DNA of 11,333 bases from Flammeovirgaceae bacterium UBA5867 (GCA_002432545.1 DJFR01000085.1:11157-22489); one strand, 5' to 3'; shown: positions 1 to 6,245, counted from the stretch's first letter. Notes: a model not told the origin generated them from the letters alone. Translations and numbers: made by a program.

Positions 1-161
1 AGTGCGAGTTTACTGATGCCGATCAACACATCGGTTACTCCGCCAAAAGCAGAGAAGACTACCGTAACATCGCCCTTTAAGTAAGGCTTTACTATTTCTA
101 TAACCGATTGTATTCTCGCAGGGGTAGCTACCGATGAGCCACCGAACTTTAATATTTTCAT
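1..161 (-). CDS. thrA: Aspartokinase, probably bifunctional aspartokinase/homoserine dehydrogenase (N-terminal 53 residues, cut by window edge)
   Basis: Phosphorylates aspartate in the first step of threonine, methionine and lysine synthesis; in the bifunctional form a C-terminal domain also reduces aspartate semialdehyde to homoserine. Only 53 codons are visible. The protein starts MKILKFGGSSVATPARI, where KFGGSS (residues 5-10) is the aspartokinase nucleotide-binding signature, and continues with VVFSAFGGVTD near residues 34-44, matching the second core strand. The start resembles E. coli ThrA (MRVLKFGGTSVANAERF). The ATG is fixed by an in-frame stop a few codons upstream, and no Shine-Dalgarno is visible. 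Upstream on the same strand is an Ile/Thr-rich leader ORF, which supports the thr-operon assignment. The homoserine dehydrogenase half lies outside the window, so bifunctionality is inferred. Confidence 0.88.
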   Translation of the reverse strand, partial: MKILKFGGSSVATPARIQSVIEIVKPYLKGDVTVVFSAFGGVTDVLIGISKLA

Positions 162-244
162 GAACAATAATTATTCAGGGTGTAGTATTTCTATTTTAAA
201 CTGTTGGTTTACGATATCATCTCCTGGAGACGGACATAATCCTA

Positions 245-283
245 ATGGGGCCGGGGTATAAAATGAACACGGGGTCACCCCGT
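245..283 (-). promoter_or_regulatory. Putative attenuator hairpins of the thr leader
   Basis: On the minus strand ACGGGG and CCCCGT (283-278 and 274-269) form a perfect 6-bp stem whose 3-base loop is the leader stop codon TGA. About 15 bases further on a second ACCCCG (258-253) could pair instead with the same CGGGGT, and a third CCCC run follows at 250-247. The three C runs compete for one G run, so the pairings are mutually exclusive, as expected for a translation-controlled switch. The first hairpin is followed by a T-rich stretch (GTTCATTTTATA) rather than a clean T tract, so it is a weak candidate intrinsic terminator. A ribosome reaching the stop codon would melt it. Which structure is ON or OFF cannot be decided by eye. 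Confidence 0.5.
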
Positions 284-391
284 AATGATGGTAATGGTAA
301 TAATAGAAATAGTAGCTATCGTGGTAATGCAAGCAATGCTCTTCTCGAACGAGAAGAAAGAAGACGTTGCTATATTTTGTGTTGCTTGCAT
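275..391 (-). CDS. thrL: Threonine-operon leader peptide (Thr/Ile-rich, 38 aa)
   Basis: A short ORF 113 bases upstream of the aspartokinase start, same strand, with ATG at 391-389 and TGA at 277-275. It encodes 38 residues. Residues 22-37 (ITTIATISIITITIIT) contain eight Ile and six Thr, with only one Ala and one Ser, followed by Gly and stop. In E. coli, thrL encodes a 21-residue peptide rich in Thr and Ile whose translation senses charged tRNA-Thr and tRNA-Ile and controls termination before thrA. The composition, position and orientation here match that logic. The stop codon forms the loop of a GC-rich hairpin. No Shine-Dalgarno is present, as is usual in this phylum. The N-terminal half (residues 1-21) has no special composition, so the true start could be a later codon. 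The peptide is seen in the sequence; its regulatory role is inferred. Confidence 0.78.
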   Translation of the reverse strand: MQATQNIATSSFFSFEKSIACITTIATISIITITIITG

Positions 392-496
392 AAGGCGCAC
401 CGAAATAATGAAATGATATACTTGATTGCAAACTATTTTTTTAGATTTTTGCACGAACTAACGCTTATTAGCGCTATGCAATCGAATGTTCTTGGC

Positions 497-593
497 GTGT
501 TGAGGTGTTGGAGTGTTAACGTGTTGAAGTTTAAAATACTTTTACCGTAGCATTTACCTACATCAACACGTCAACACATCAACACTTCAACAC
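497..593. repeat. Inverted repeat of tandem octamers (GTGTTGAN)
   Basis: The left arm (497-530) holds four plus-strand units of GTGTTGAN followed by GT. The right arm (560-593) holds four minus-strand units in which only the last base varies. The arms match at 29 of 34 positions, separated by 29 bases. As RNA or single-stranded DNA this could form a long hairpin, with two of the mismatches read as G-U pairs on the plus-strand transcript. It lies between the divergent thr leader and the thioesterase gene and ends 7 bases before the thioesterase ATG. A weak promoter-like TACTTTTA sits in the loop at 537-544, with no well-spaced TTG. The rest of the 439-base intergenic stretch holds only the thr leader and its hairpins. 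Confidence 0.85.
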
Positions 594-600
594 AATTCAG

Positions 601-1125
601 ATGCGTAAAAAAAAATTTCCCCGCGAATCGTTCGTCAGTATGACGGAGCTGGTATTGCCGAATGATACCAATACATTGAACAACCTGATGGGGGGACGCC
701 TCATGCACTGGATGGATATTGTTTCGGCTATTGCCGGACAAAAACATTCTAACTCCACCGTGGTAACGGCTTCGGTTGACAATATATCTTTTAAACATCC
801 GATCAGGCTCGGTAATGTTGTTACCCTGAAAGCAAAAGTTACCCGCGCGTTTAACTCTTCCATGGAGATACGCATTGATGTTGACGCAGAAGATGTACCC
901 ACCGGGCATAAGTTTGAAAGCAATGCTGCATACTTTACATTTGTGGCGATCGATCAGAACGGCAAACCTGTAAATGTGCCTGAAGTAGAACCTGAGACTG
1001 AAGAAGAGAAAGAGTTCTATAGCGGAGCACTTCGCAGAAGACAACTTCGCCTGATATTGTCAGGAAGAATGAAGCCGAGTGAAGCGAATGAATTGAGATC
1101 TATATTTGATATTAAAGAAGCGTGA
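601..1125 (+). CDS. Hotdog-fold acyl-CoA thioesterase (YciA/BACH type)
   Basis: Probably hydrolyses acyl-CoA thioesters to free acid and CoA in the cytoplasm. The 174-residue protein has the acyl-CoA hydrolase signature near its N terminus: LPNDTNTLNNLMGGRLMHWMD (residues 19-39), with the conserved Asn, the GG that starts the hotdog helix, and Asp39. The second motif, FKHPIRLGNVVTLKAKVTRAFNSSMEI (64-90), is the family's sheet region, followed by ESNAAYFTFVAID. The C-terminal 45 residues are charged and helical, which fits hexameric members. The natural substrate cannot be read from the sequence. The start ATG follows a long octamer inverted repeat, and codons 3-5 are a run of nine A. The gene overlaps the next one by 4 bases (GTGA), so the two are probably co-translated. 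Confidence 0.85.
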   Translation: MRKKKFPRESFVSMTELVLPNDTNTLNNLMGGRLMHWMDIVSAIAGQKHSNSTVVTASVDNISFKHPIRLGNVVTLKAKVTRAFNSSMEIRIDVDAEDVPTGHKFESNAAYFTFVAIDQNGKPVNVPEVEPETEEEKEFYSGALRRRQLRLILSGRMKPSEANELRSIFDIKEA

Positions 1126-1505
1126 GCCAGACATCCGTCATCGAAAGCCTATACCAGGAAGATCTTTACCAGATACCTTCGCGTGTTCTGATTATTCTTT
1201 CACGTTCGTGGGAAGAGCATACGGAAGATGAACGCACGGTGTTATCAAAGATGCTTGCTGCGGTGAAGCTGAGTCTTTCATCCGTACAGATCATGACACG
1301 AAAAGATTTTTCGGTAGATGATCTCGCGCCACTCGCACCAACCAAAGTGCTGGCGTTCGGAGCTTCGCTTAGATCTTCCGACAAGCTATACGAGCACCTT
1401 ACGGTAGGCGGAGTATCGGTTATTGTAGCCGATGCTATAAATAACCTGGACGATCTCAAAAAGAAAAACCTCTGGATGGCGCTCAAGAAAATGTTCGGGC
1501 TCTAG
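1122..1505 (+). CDS. Small uncharacterised protein, possibly distantly related to DNA polymerase III psi subunit (HolD)
   Basis: 127 residues, starting with GTG that overlaps the thioesterase stop (GTGA), which implies translational coupling. I do not recognise it with certainty. The layout is YQIPSRVLIIL (residues 17-26), an acidic helix with LSKMLAAVKLSLSSVQIM (41-58), APLAPTKVLAFGAS (69-82), GGVSVIVADAINNLDDL (96-112) and the basic end KKKNLWMALKKMFGL (113-127). E. coli HolD has a similar order: a strand (IPAHVRLVMV), a helix with VLRALTVSPDQVLQLT, and a C-terminal LTDLRANPTARAALWQ. That parallel is from memory and weak, and no catalytic motif is evident. No signal peptide or membrane segment is seen, so it is likely cytosolic. 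Confidence 0.7.
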   Translation: MSQTSVIESLYQEDLYQIPSRVLIILSRSWEEHTEDERTVLSKMLAAVKLSLSSVQIMTRKDFSVDDLAPLAPTKVLAFGASLRSSDKLYEHLTVGGVSVIVADAINNLDDLKKKNLWMALKKMFGL

Positions 1506-1606
1506 TGGTGCAAAACTCTCCACACAAAACAATCTCTTCTCCGCATATATCGGGTGTAACATTTTGAGGGCGCAATAAATCGCGCAAACCTGTGCACCGC
1601 TTTCTT

Positions 1607-1636
1607 TTGGCAGTTTGCCACCTATTTATATATTTG
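1607..1636 (+). promoter_or_regulatory. Bacteroidota-type promoter upstream of hppA
   Basis: TTG at 1607-1609 and TATATTTG at 1629-1636 match the -33 (TTG) and -7 (TAnnTTTG) elements of the housekeeping promoter, with the preferred 19-base gap. Transcription would start near 1643, about 70 bases before the hppA ATG. A small palindrome, TGGCA-GTT-TGCCA (1608-1620), overlaps the -33 element and could be a protein-binding site. Confidence 0.65.
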
Positions 1637-1645
1637 TTGTTACTG

Positions 1646-1678
1646 AAAAACCATCTTGTATAAACAAGGTGGTTTTTT
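1646..1678 (+). terminator. Terminator-like hairpin with T tract, just downstream of the hppA promoter
   Basis: Stem 1646-1658 pairs with 1665-1677 (core AACCATCTTG with CAAGGTGGTT, one G-U pair) around a 6-base loop, and the 3' arm runs into six T. It could end the thioesterase operon, whose last stop is 140 bases upstream. It also lies inside the predicted 5' leader of hppA, so it might attenuate or stabilise that transcript. The A-rich 5' side makes it potentially bidirectional. Confidence 0.65.
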
Positions 1679-1711
1679 ATGTGTTAAATCAGATCCCTTA
1701 AATCTTAAACA

Positions 1712-3892
1712 ATGAATAGTACTTTACTTTTGATCCCCGCCCTCGGGATAATTGGCTTGATCGCGATGGCGATTAAATCAGCGTGGGTAACCAAGCAGGA
1801 CGCAGGTGATGCCAAAATGCAGGAACTGGCCGGCTATATTGCCAATGGAGCCATGGCCTTTTTGAGAGCAGAGTGGAAAGTCCTTGCTTACTTTGCTGTG
1901 ATCGCTGCTATATTATTAGGCTGGTCAGGCAATCTTGTGGAAGACTCCCACCCTATCATCGCTGTATCTTTTCTTATTGGTGCTGTGCTTTCTGCTTTTG
2001 CAGGCTATATCGGTATGAAGATCGCTACCAAGGCTAACGTCCGCACAACACAGGCGGCTCGTACAAGCCTTGCACATGCATTGAAAGTTTCTTTCACAGG
2101 TGGATCAGTAATGGGTATAGGTGTTGCCGGACTTGCTGTATTGGGGCTCGGTGGACTGTTCATTATATTCTTTCAATACTTTGTGCCGGAAGGTGCTGCT
2201 ATTACCGGACTTGAAATGAAAAAAGCGATTGAAGTACTCGCAGGTTTTTCACTGGGTGCTGAATCGATCGCGTTGTTTGCCCGTGTTGGTGGCGGTATCT
2301 ATACCAAAGCTGCTGACGTGGGTGCTGACCTTGTAGGTAAAGTCGAAGCCGGTATACCGGAAGATGATGTACGCAACCCCGCTACGATCGCTGATAACGT
2401 AGGAGATAACGTAGGTGATGTTGCCGGTATGGGTGCCGACTTATTCGGTTCGTATGTAGCTACTATATTAGCAACGATGGTATTGGGACAGGAGATCGAT
2501 GCATCGTCTGATAAATTCGGAGGCCTCTCTCCTATATTATTACCGATGCTTATTGCCGGTCTCGGATTGATCTTCTCGATTGTAGGTACATGGTTTGTTC
2601 GCATCAAGAATGAAACTGACAGTGTACAAAGAGCATTGAATATTGGTAACTGGTCATCAATTATCATGACCGCTATAGCTTCTTACTTCGCAGTAAAATA
2701 TTTACTCCCGGAAACACTCGTACACCGCGGTGTTGAGTTTACTTCTACCGATGTATTTATAGCAATCATCATCGGGTTGATCGTAGGTACATTGATGAGT
2801 ATCATTACCGAATACTATACCGCTATGGGTAAACGTCCGGTGCTTTCGATTATCAAGCAATCAGGTACCGGTCACGCTACCAATATCATCGGAGGTTTAT
2901 CAGTAGGTATGGAATCTACCGTATTACCAATCTTTGTTCTCGCTGGTGGTATCATTGGTTCGTATGAATTTGCAGGACTATATGGTGTAGCTATAGCAGC
3001 GGCAGGTATGATGGCAACAACGGCTATGCAATTAGCGATCGATGCCTTCGGACCTATAGCGGATAATGCCGGTGGTATAGCAGAGATGAGTCAGTTACCG
3101 GAAGAAGTTCGTCATCGTACCGATAACCTGGATGCTGTTGGTAACACAACCGCTGCTACCGGAAAAGGATTTGCCATTGCTTCCGCAGCACTTACTTCAC
3201 TTGCGCTTTTTGCTGCATTCGTAGGTATATCCGGTATATCGGCTATCGATATATATAAAGCTCCTGTACTTGCAGGTTTGTTTGTAGGCGGTATGATTCC
3301 GTTTATATTTTCATCACTTGCTATTGCAGCGGTAGGTCGTGCCGCTATGGACATGGTGAATGAAGTGCGCAGACAGTTCCGCGAGATACCGGGCATCATG
3401 GAGTATAAATCGAAACCTGAATATGAAAAGTGTGTGGCTATATCTACACAGGCTTCTATTCGTGAGATGATCGCTCCCGGTGCTATAGCATTGATCGTTC
3501 CGGTTCTGGTAGGATTTACATTTGGCCCCGAAGTACTCGGAGGTTTACTGGCCGGTGTTACTGTATCCGGTGTGTTGATGGGAATGTTCCAGTCGAATGC
3601 CGGTGGTGCATGGGACAACGCTAAAAAATCATTTGAGAAAGGTGTTGAGATCAACGGACAGACATACTATAAAAAATCAGAACCACACAAAGCATCTGTA
3701 ACCGGTGATACGGTGGGCGATCCTTTCAAAGATACATCAGGACCTTCCATGAACATCCTGATCAAACTTACTTCGATCGTAGCGCTGATCATTGCGCCAC
3801 ACATTGCACATAAAGATCATACGGCTGCAAAAGCAGAACCCGTAAAACAAAAGATGGAAGTGATCAGCGAAGCATCAACCACCATCAAATAA
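1712..3892 (+). CDS. hppA: Membrane-bound ion-translocating inorganic pyrophosphatase (K+-dependent type, probably H+-pumping)
   Basis: Hydrolyses pyrophosphate and uses the energy to pump ions across the cytoplasmic membrane. It is 726 residues with about 16 membrane helices, normal for the family. Active-site motifs are GGGIYTKAADVGADLVGKVE (193-212), RNPATIADNVGDNVGDVAGMGADLFGSY (221-248), DAFGPIADNAGGIAEM (444-459) and GDTVGDPFKDTSGPSMNIL near the C terminus, all with their metal- and PPi-binding Asp residues. GNTTAATGKG (477-486) has Ala and Gly where K+-independent enzymes have Lys and Thr, so it should need K+. The usual ion-gate Glu is absent from ADLFGSYVA (Gly246, Ala250) but Glu184 is present in the preceding helix (LGAESIALF). 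From memory, this matches a Flavobacterium johnsoniae-like H+-pumping subgroup. Single-gene unit between a promoter and a strong terminator. Confidence 0.96.
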   Translation: MNSTLLLIPALGIIGLIAMAIKSAWVTKQDAGDAKMQELAGYIANGAMAFLRAEWKVLAYFAVIAAILLGWSGNLVEDSHPIIAVSFLIGAVLSAFAGYIGMKIATKANVRTTQAARTSLAHALKVSFTGGSVMGIGVAGLAVLGLGGLFIIFFQYFVPEGAAITGLEMKKAIEVLAGFSLGAESIALFARVGGGIYTKAADVGADLVGKVEAGIPEDDVRNPATIADNVGDNVGDVAGMGADLFGSYVATILATMVLGQEIDASSDKFGGLSPILLPMLIAGLGLIFSIVGTWFVRIKNETDSVQRALNIGNWSSIIMTAIASYFAVKYLLPETLVHRGVEFTSTDVFIAIIIGLIVGTLMSIITEYYTAMGKRPVLSIIKQSGTGHATNIIGGLSVGMESTVLPIFVLAGGIIGSYEFAGLYGVAIAAAGMMATTAMQLAIDAFGPIADNAGGIAEMSQLPEEVRHRTDNLDAVGNTTAATGKGFAIASAALTSLALFAAFVGISGISAIDIYKAPVLAGLFVGGMIPFIFSSLAIAAVGRAAMDMVNEVRRQFREIPGIMEYKSKPEYEKCVAISTQASIREMIAPGAIALIVPVLVGFTFGPEVLGGLLAGVTVSGVLMGMFQSNAGGAWDNAKKSFEKGVEINGQTYYKKSEPHKASVTGDTVGDPFKDTSGPSMNILIKLTSIVALIIAPHIAHKDHTAAKAEPVKQKMEVISEASTTIK

Positions 3893-3911
3893 GATTTATA
3901 CAGACTTCACG

Positions 3912-3942
3912 AAAGCCCCGGTATTGCCGGGGCTTTTGATTT
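3912..3942 (+). terminator. Intrinsic terminator after hppA
   Basis: Perfect 10-bp stem AAAGCCCCGG (3912-3921) with CCGGGGCTTT (3927-3936), 5-base loop, followed by TGATTTTAT. It lies 20 bases after the hppA stop. The 175-base gap from here to the next gene also contains a small hairpin (CTATAC 3960-3965 with GTATAG 3973-3978) and no convincing promoter. Confidence 0.85.
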
Positions 3943-4117
3943 TATGCCATCATCGTTATCTATACTTTGCCAGTATAGATGAAGTATACCAGGACCGGCC
4001 ATACCGCCAGCGCATCCCGAAGCACCGGGTGTATTGTTGACTAAGCCGGAGTATTGCTATGATAAGACCTAAAATAGACTATTTTTAAAAAATTTTAATC
4101 ACCTATAATTCCTGACG

Positions 4118-4543
4118 ATGAAACGGATAGCCCCTCTCCTTTTTGCTTTTATGGCCTGCACGGGATATGCGCAATCCATATCCGGTGCCTGGAAGACCAT
4201 TGATGACAAGACTGGTAAACAGCGATCTGTTGTTGAAATCTTTGAGCGCAACGGGAAGGTTTTTGGGAAAATTATAAAGATATTTCCTGCTGCCGGTGAA
4301 GATCCGGACCCGGTTTGTGAAGAATGTCCGGAAGATGATGCCCGCTATAACAAGAAGATAATCGGTATGGAGATCATCAAAGACATGGAGAAGTCTGGCG
4401 ATGAATACTCGGAGGGAAATATACTCGATCCGGAAGAAGGCAAGGTATACAAATGCAAGCTCTGGCTGGAGGGAAGTGAGCTGAAAGTGCGGGGTTATTG
4501 GGGGCCTTTTTACCGAACGCAAACGTGGACACGTTCAAATTGA
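4118..4543 (+). CDS. Exported DUF2147 family protein
   Basis: A 141-residue secreted protein of unknown function. The N terminus MKRIAPLLFAFMACTGYAQS is a signal peptide with likely cleavage after Ala18; Cys14 follows FMA, so a lipoprotein is a less likely reading. The mature part shows the DUF2147 pattern: SGAWKTIDDKTGKQRSVVEIF (22-42), NGKVFGKIIKIFP (45-57), a CEEC pair at 67-70, EGNILDPEEGKVYKCKLWLEG (99-119) and the end LKVRGYWGPFYRTQTWTR (122-139). Family proteins form a small beta-barrel-like fold and often carry the paired Cys. The gene precedes an ECF sigma/anti-sigma pair on the same strand, with a gap of about 95 bases, so it may be a target or simply a neighbour. Confidence 0.85.
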   Translation: MKRIAPLLFAFMACTGYAQSISGAWKTIDDKTGKQRSVVEIFERNGKVFGKIIKIFPAAGEDPDPVCEECPEDDARYNKKIIGMEIIKDMEKSGDEYSEGNILDPEEGKVYKCKLWLEGSELKVRGYWGPFYRTQTWTRSN

Positions 4544-4583
4544 TCTTCTATATTCGTTAATTCGCAGAAAAATACACAAAAAA

Positions 4584-4612
4584 GGAACCCTGGCGGTTAC
4601 AACCTTATTTAA
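4584..4612 (+). promoter_or_regulatory. Possible ECF-type promoter of the sigma factor gene
   Basis: GGAACC at 4584-4589 resembles the GGAAC -35 core read by many ECF sigma factors, and TTATTTAA (4605-4612) lies 15 bases downstream. Between them is a near-perfect palindrome GGTT-AC-AACC (4595-4604). Transcription would begin close to 4615-4620, giving a short leader if the ATG at 4639 is used. Self-activation by the encoded sigma factor is a common arrangement, but here it is inferred. Confidence 0.35.
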
Positions 4613-4638
4613 AGATGGTATACAGGTCGAGCTCACAC

Positions 4639-5178
4639 ATGGACGAGAAGGAGATCTTCGAGCGCATCAGCAAAGGTGATGAGAAGGCTCTTGAGTTCTT
4701 GTATAAGAAATATTACCGGATGATGACCAAGCTTGTCATCACCAACAGTGGAACAGAAGAAGAGGCTCGGGATATTTATCAGGATGCATTAATCGTTTTC
4801 TGGCAGAAAGCAACTTCAGGCAACCTGGTGATGACTTCGAAAATCAGTACCTATATCTACAGCATTTGTCAGAACCTGTGGCGAAAGGAATTGGATCGGA
4901 AGAAGCGCCTCTCCAACGAAGAGAAAGACTCCGCTGTTTCGCTTGATACGGAAACTGCCGAACGCGACCGTATCATTTTAAAATGCATCGAGCAACTTGG
5001 GGAGACCTGTAAAAAAGTGCTGATGTATTATTACTTCGAGGAAATGTCGATGCAGGAAATCGCAGACAAATTAGGGTTCGCGAATACTGACACGGCCAAG
5101 ACCAAGAAGTATAAATGCAAAATGAAACTGGATGAATTAGTAAAGGCTCAGTATTCTGAGCATGATTTTTTGGATTAG
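4639..5178 (+). CDS. ECF-family RNA polymerase sigma factor
   Basis: Directs RNA polymerase to alternative promoters. 179 residues from this start. Region 2: LEFLYKKYYRMMTKLVITN through EEARDIYQDALIVFWQKA and STYIYSICQNLWRKELDRKKR (residues 18-90), with the DIYQDALIVFW core-binding helix. Region 4: CKKVLMYYYFEEMSMQEIADKLGFANTDTAKTKKYKCKMKL (124-164), the HTH for the -35 element; the NTDTAKTKKYKC ending is typical of Bacteroidota ECF factors. No regions 1 or 3. An in-frame ATG 24 bases upstream (4615) adds MVYRSSSH, but this start is preferred because family members usually begin a few residues before the ISKGDE segment. The gene is followed after 6 bases by its likely anti-sigma factor. Confidence 0.9.
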   Translation: MDEKEIFERISKGDEKALEFLYKKYYRMMTKLVITNSGTEEEARDIYQDALIVFWQKATSGNLVMTSKISTYIYSICQNLWRKELDRKKRLSNEEKDSAVSLDTETAERDRIILKCIEQLGETCKKVLMYYYFEEMSMQEIADKLGFANTDTAKTKKYKCKMKLDELVKAQYSEHDFLD

Positions 5179-5184
5179 AGAGTT

Positions 5185-6126
5185 ATGGCATTAGAAAAAG
5201 ATTTTGAACTGCTGGATGAATACCTGCGCAACAAACTGGATGCGACAGACAAAGCTGCGTTTGAGCAAAAACTACAAGCCGATGCGGATCTTCAGCGCGA
5301 ATATAAGCTGCAACAAAAAATTGCAGAAGGTCTGCGCAAGGCGCGCACAGCCGAATTGAAAAACATGCTGAACAATATACCGGTATCATCCGTGCATGGT
5401 TCAGAAATTTCTATCGGTGTCAAAACATTGATCAGCCTTACCGTAGCAGGTTTGGTAGCCACCGGTATCTATTTGTATCTCGATAAAGACGAGACGGAAA
5501 CATCTGCCCAACAGATCACAAAGACAGAAACACCTGCAGAAGTTCCGGCTGAAACCGAAACAGAACCTGCTCCGACAAATGAGGCAGAGCCGGATGCAAA
5601 TGTCAGCAGCCCTGCATCGTCAGCACCATCATCAACTGAAACACCTCAACCGGAAAAACCTAAACAACAACCTGTTGTTACAGAACAACCGGCTGCAAAA
5701 GAATCTGCCAGTGTAACCAAACCGGTTATAGCACCGAAGCAGAAAGACAGCGTTTCAAAACCGGAGATCCATGTGTTTGAACCCGGTGAAGAAACTGAAA
5801 GCACCAGAGCGGTTGATGATAAAACAGCAACGGAAAGCACACCGAAAGCAAACAAGACTACGCTTACGGTTAAGACAGACGCCAACAACAAGAAGTATAA
5901 TTTTCACTATCAATTCAAGAATGGTGAATTGTATTTGTTCGGTCCGTTTGATAAAAAGCTTATCGAGATCATGGAGTTCTTCAGCGATAACAAACATACT
6001 GTGTTCCTCTTCCACGAGAACAAGTATTACCTGCTGAACGAAGCGAGTGAAAAAGTGAAACCACTCACCGCCATCACCGACCAAACGCTCATCAAGAAAC
6101 TGAAAGAGCACAGATCAGGAAACTGA
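5185..6126 (+). CDS. Probable membrane anti-sigma factor with P/E/T-rich linker and a C-terminal extracytoplasmic domain
   Basis: Likely holds the preceding sigma factor at the membrane until a signal arrives. 313 residues in three parts: a cytosolic helical N terminus (1-60; LLDEYLRNKLDATDKAAFEQKLQADADLQREY) like the short anti-sigma helices of Bacteroidota; one membrane helix at about 78-98; a long disordered stretch rich in Pro, Glu, Thr, Ser and Lys (102-225); then a compact domain (226-313) with many aromatic and charged residues (YNFHYQFKNGELYLFGPF). There is no Cys in the protein, so no zinc-binding HxxxCxxC motif. The linker could span the periplasm to reach the peptidoglycan or outer membrane. 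The role is inferred from position, topology and the N-terminal pattern; a structural envelope protein is the alternative. Confidence 0.72.
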   Translation: MALEKDFELLDEYLRNKLDATDKAAFEQKLQADADLQREYKLQQKIAEGLRKARTAELKNMLNNIPVSSVHGSEISIGVKTLISLTVAGLVATGIYLYLDKDETETSAQQITKTETPAEVPAETETEPAPTNEAEPDANVSSPASSAPSSTETPQPEKPKQQPVVTEQPAAKESASVTKPVIAPKQKDSVSKPEIHVFEPGEETESTRAVDDKTATESTPKANKTTLTVKTDANNKKYNFHYQFKNGELYLFGPFDKKLIEIMEFFSDNKHTVFLFHENKYYLLNEASEKVKPLTAITDQTLIKKLKEHRSGN

Positions 6127-6150
6127 TTCGTACCAAAACATAACTATAGA

Positions 6151-6176
6151 AAGTCCCGCGCTGGCGGGATTTTTTA
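6151..6176 (+). terminator. Intrinsic terminator after the sigma/anti-sigma unit
   Basis: Stem AAGTCCCGC (6151-6159) with GCGGGATTT (6164-6172), one G-U pair, loop of 4 bases, continuing into seven T. It lies 25 bases after the anti-sigma stop and separates that unit from the ftsX operon. Confidence 0.85.
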
Positions 6177-6207
6177 TTTATAGCACAACAGGCATCTGCC
6201 CACACCG

Positions 6208-6236
6208 TTACTATTTGGTAATTTATCATAACTTTG
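6208..6236 (+). promoter_or_regulatory. Promoter of the ftsX operon
   Basis: TAACTTTG at 6229-6236 is a full match to TAnnTTTG; TTA at 6208-6210 is an 18-base-spaced approximation to the -33 TTG. The predicted start at about 6242 leaves only a few bases before the ftsX ATG (6246), so the message would be leaderless or nearly so. Confidence 0.55.
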
Positions 6237-6245
6237 GCAGTTGAC

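Noticed and set aside
171..431. Open frame of 86 codons on the minus strand overlapping the leader
   Set aside because: Its Tyr/His-rich stretch is the Ile/Thr codon run read in another frame; the leader frame explains the pattern.
421..470. Promoter for the thr leader on the minus strand (ATAGTTTG)
   Set aside because: It departs from TAnnTTTG in the first two positions and has no well-placed TTG, so it was not listed as a feature.
245..550. Open frame of 101 codons on the plus strand opposite the thr leader
   Set aside because: Composition is irregular, it runs into the octamer repeat, and it is antisense to the better-supported leader and hairpins.
497..593. CRISPR-like array
   Set aside because: Units are only 8 bases with no spacers, and the two arms are inverted.
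3112..3654. Long antisense open frame within hppA
   Set aside because: A shadow of the strongly supported pyrophosphatase frame, with low-complexity Ser/Thr/Pro/Ala/Ile composition and no recognisable domain.
4034..4062. Sigma-70-like TTGACT and TATGAT pair before the DUF2147 gene
   Set aside because: The spacing is too short and this pattern is not the promoter type of the phylum.
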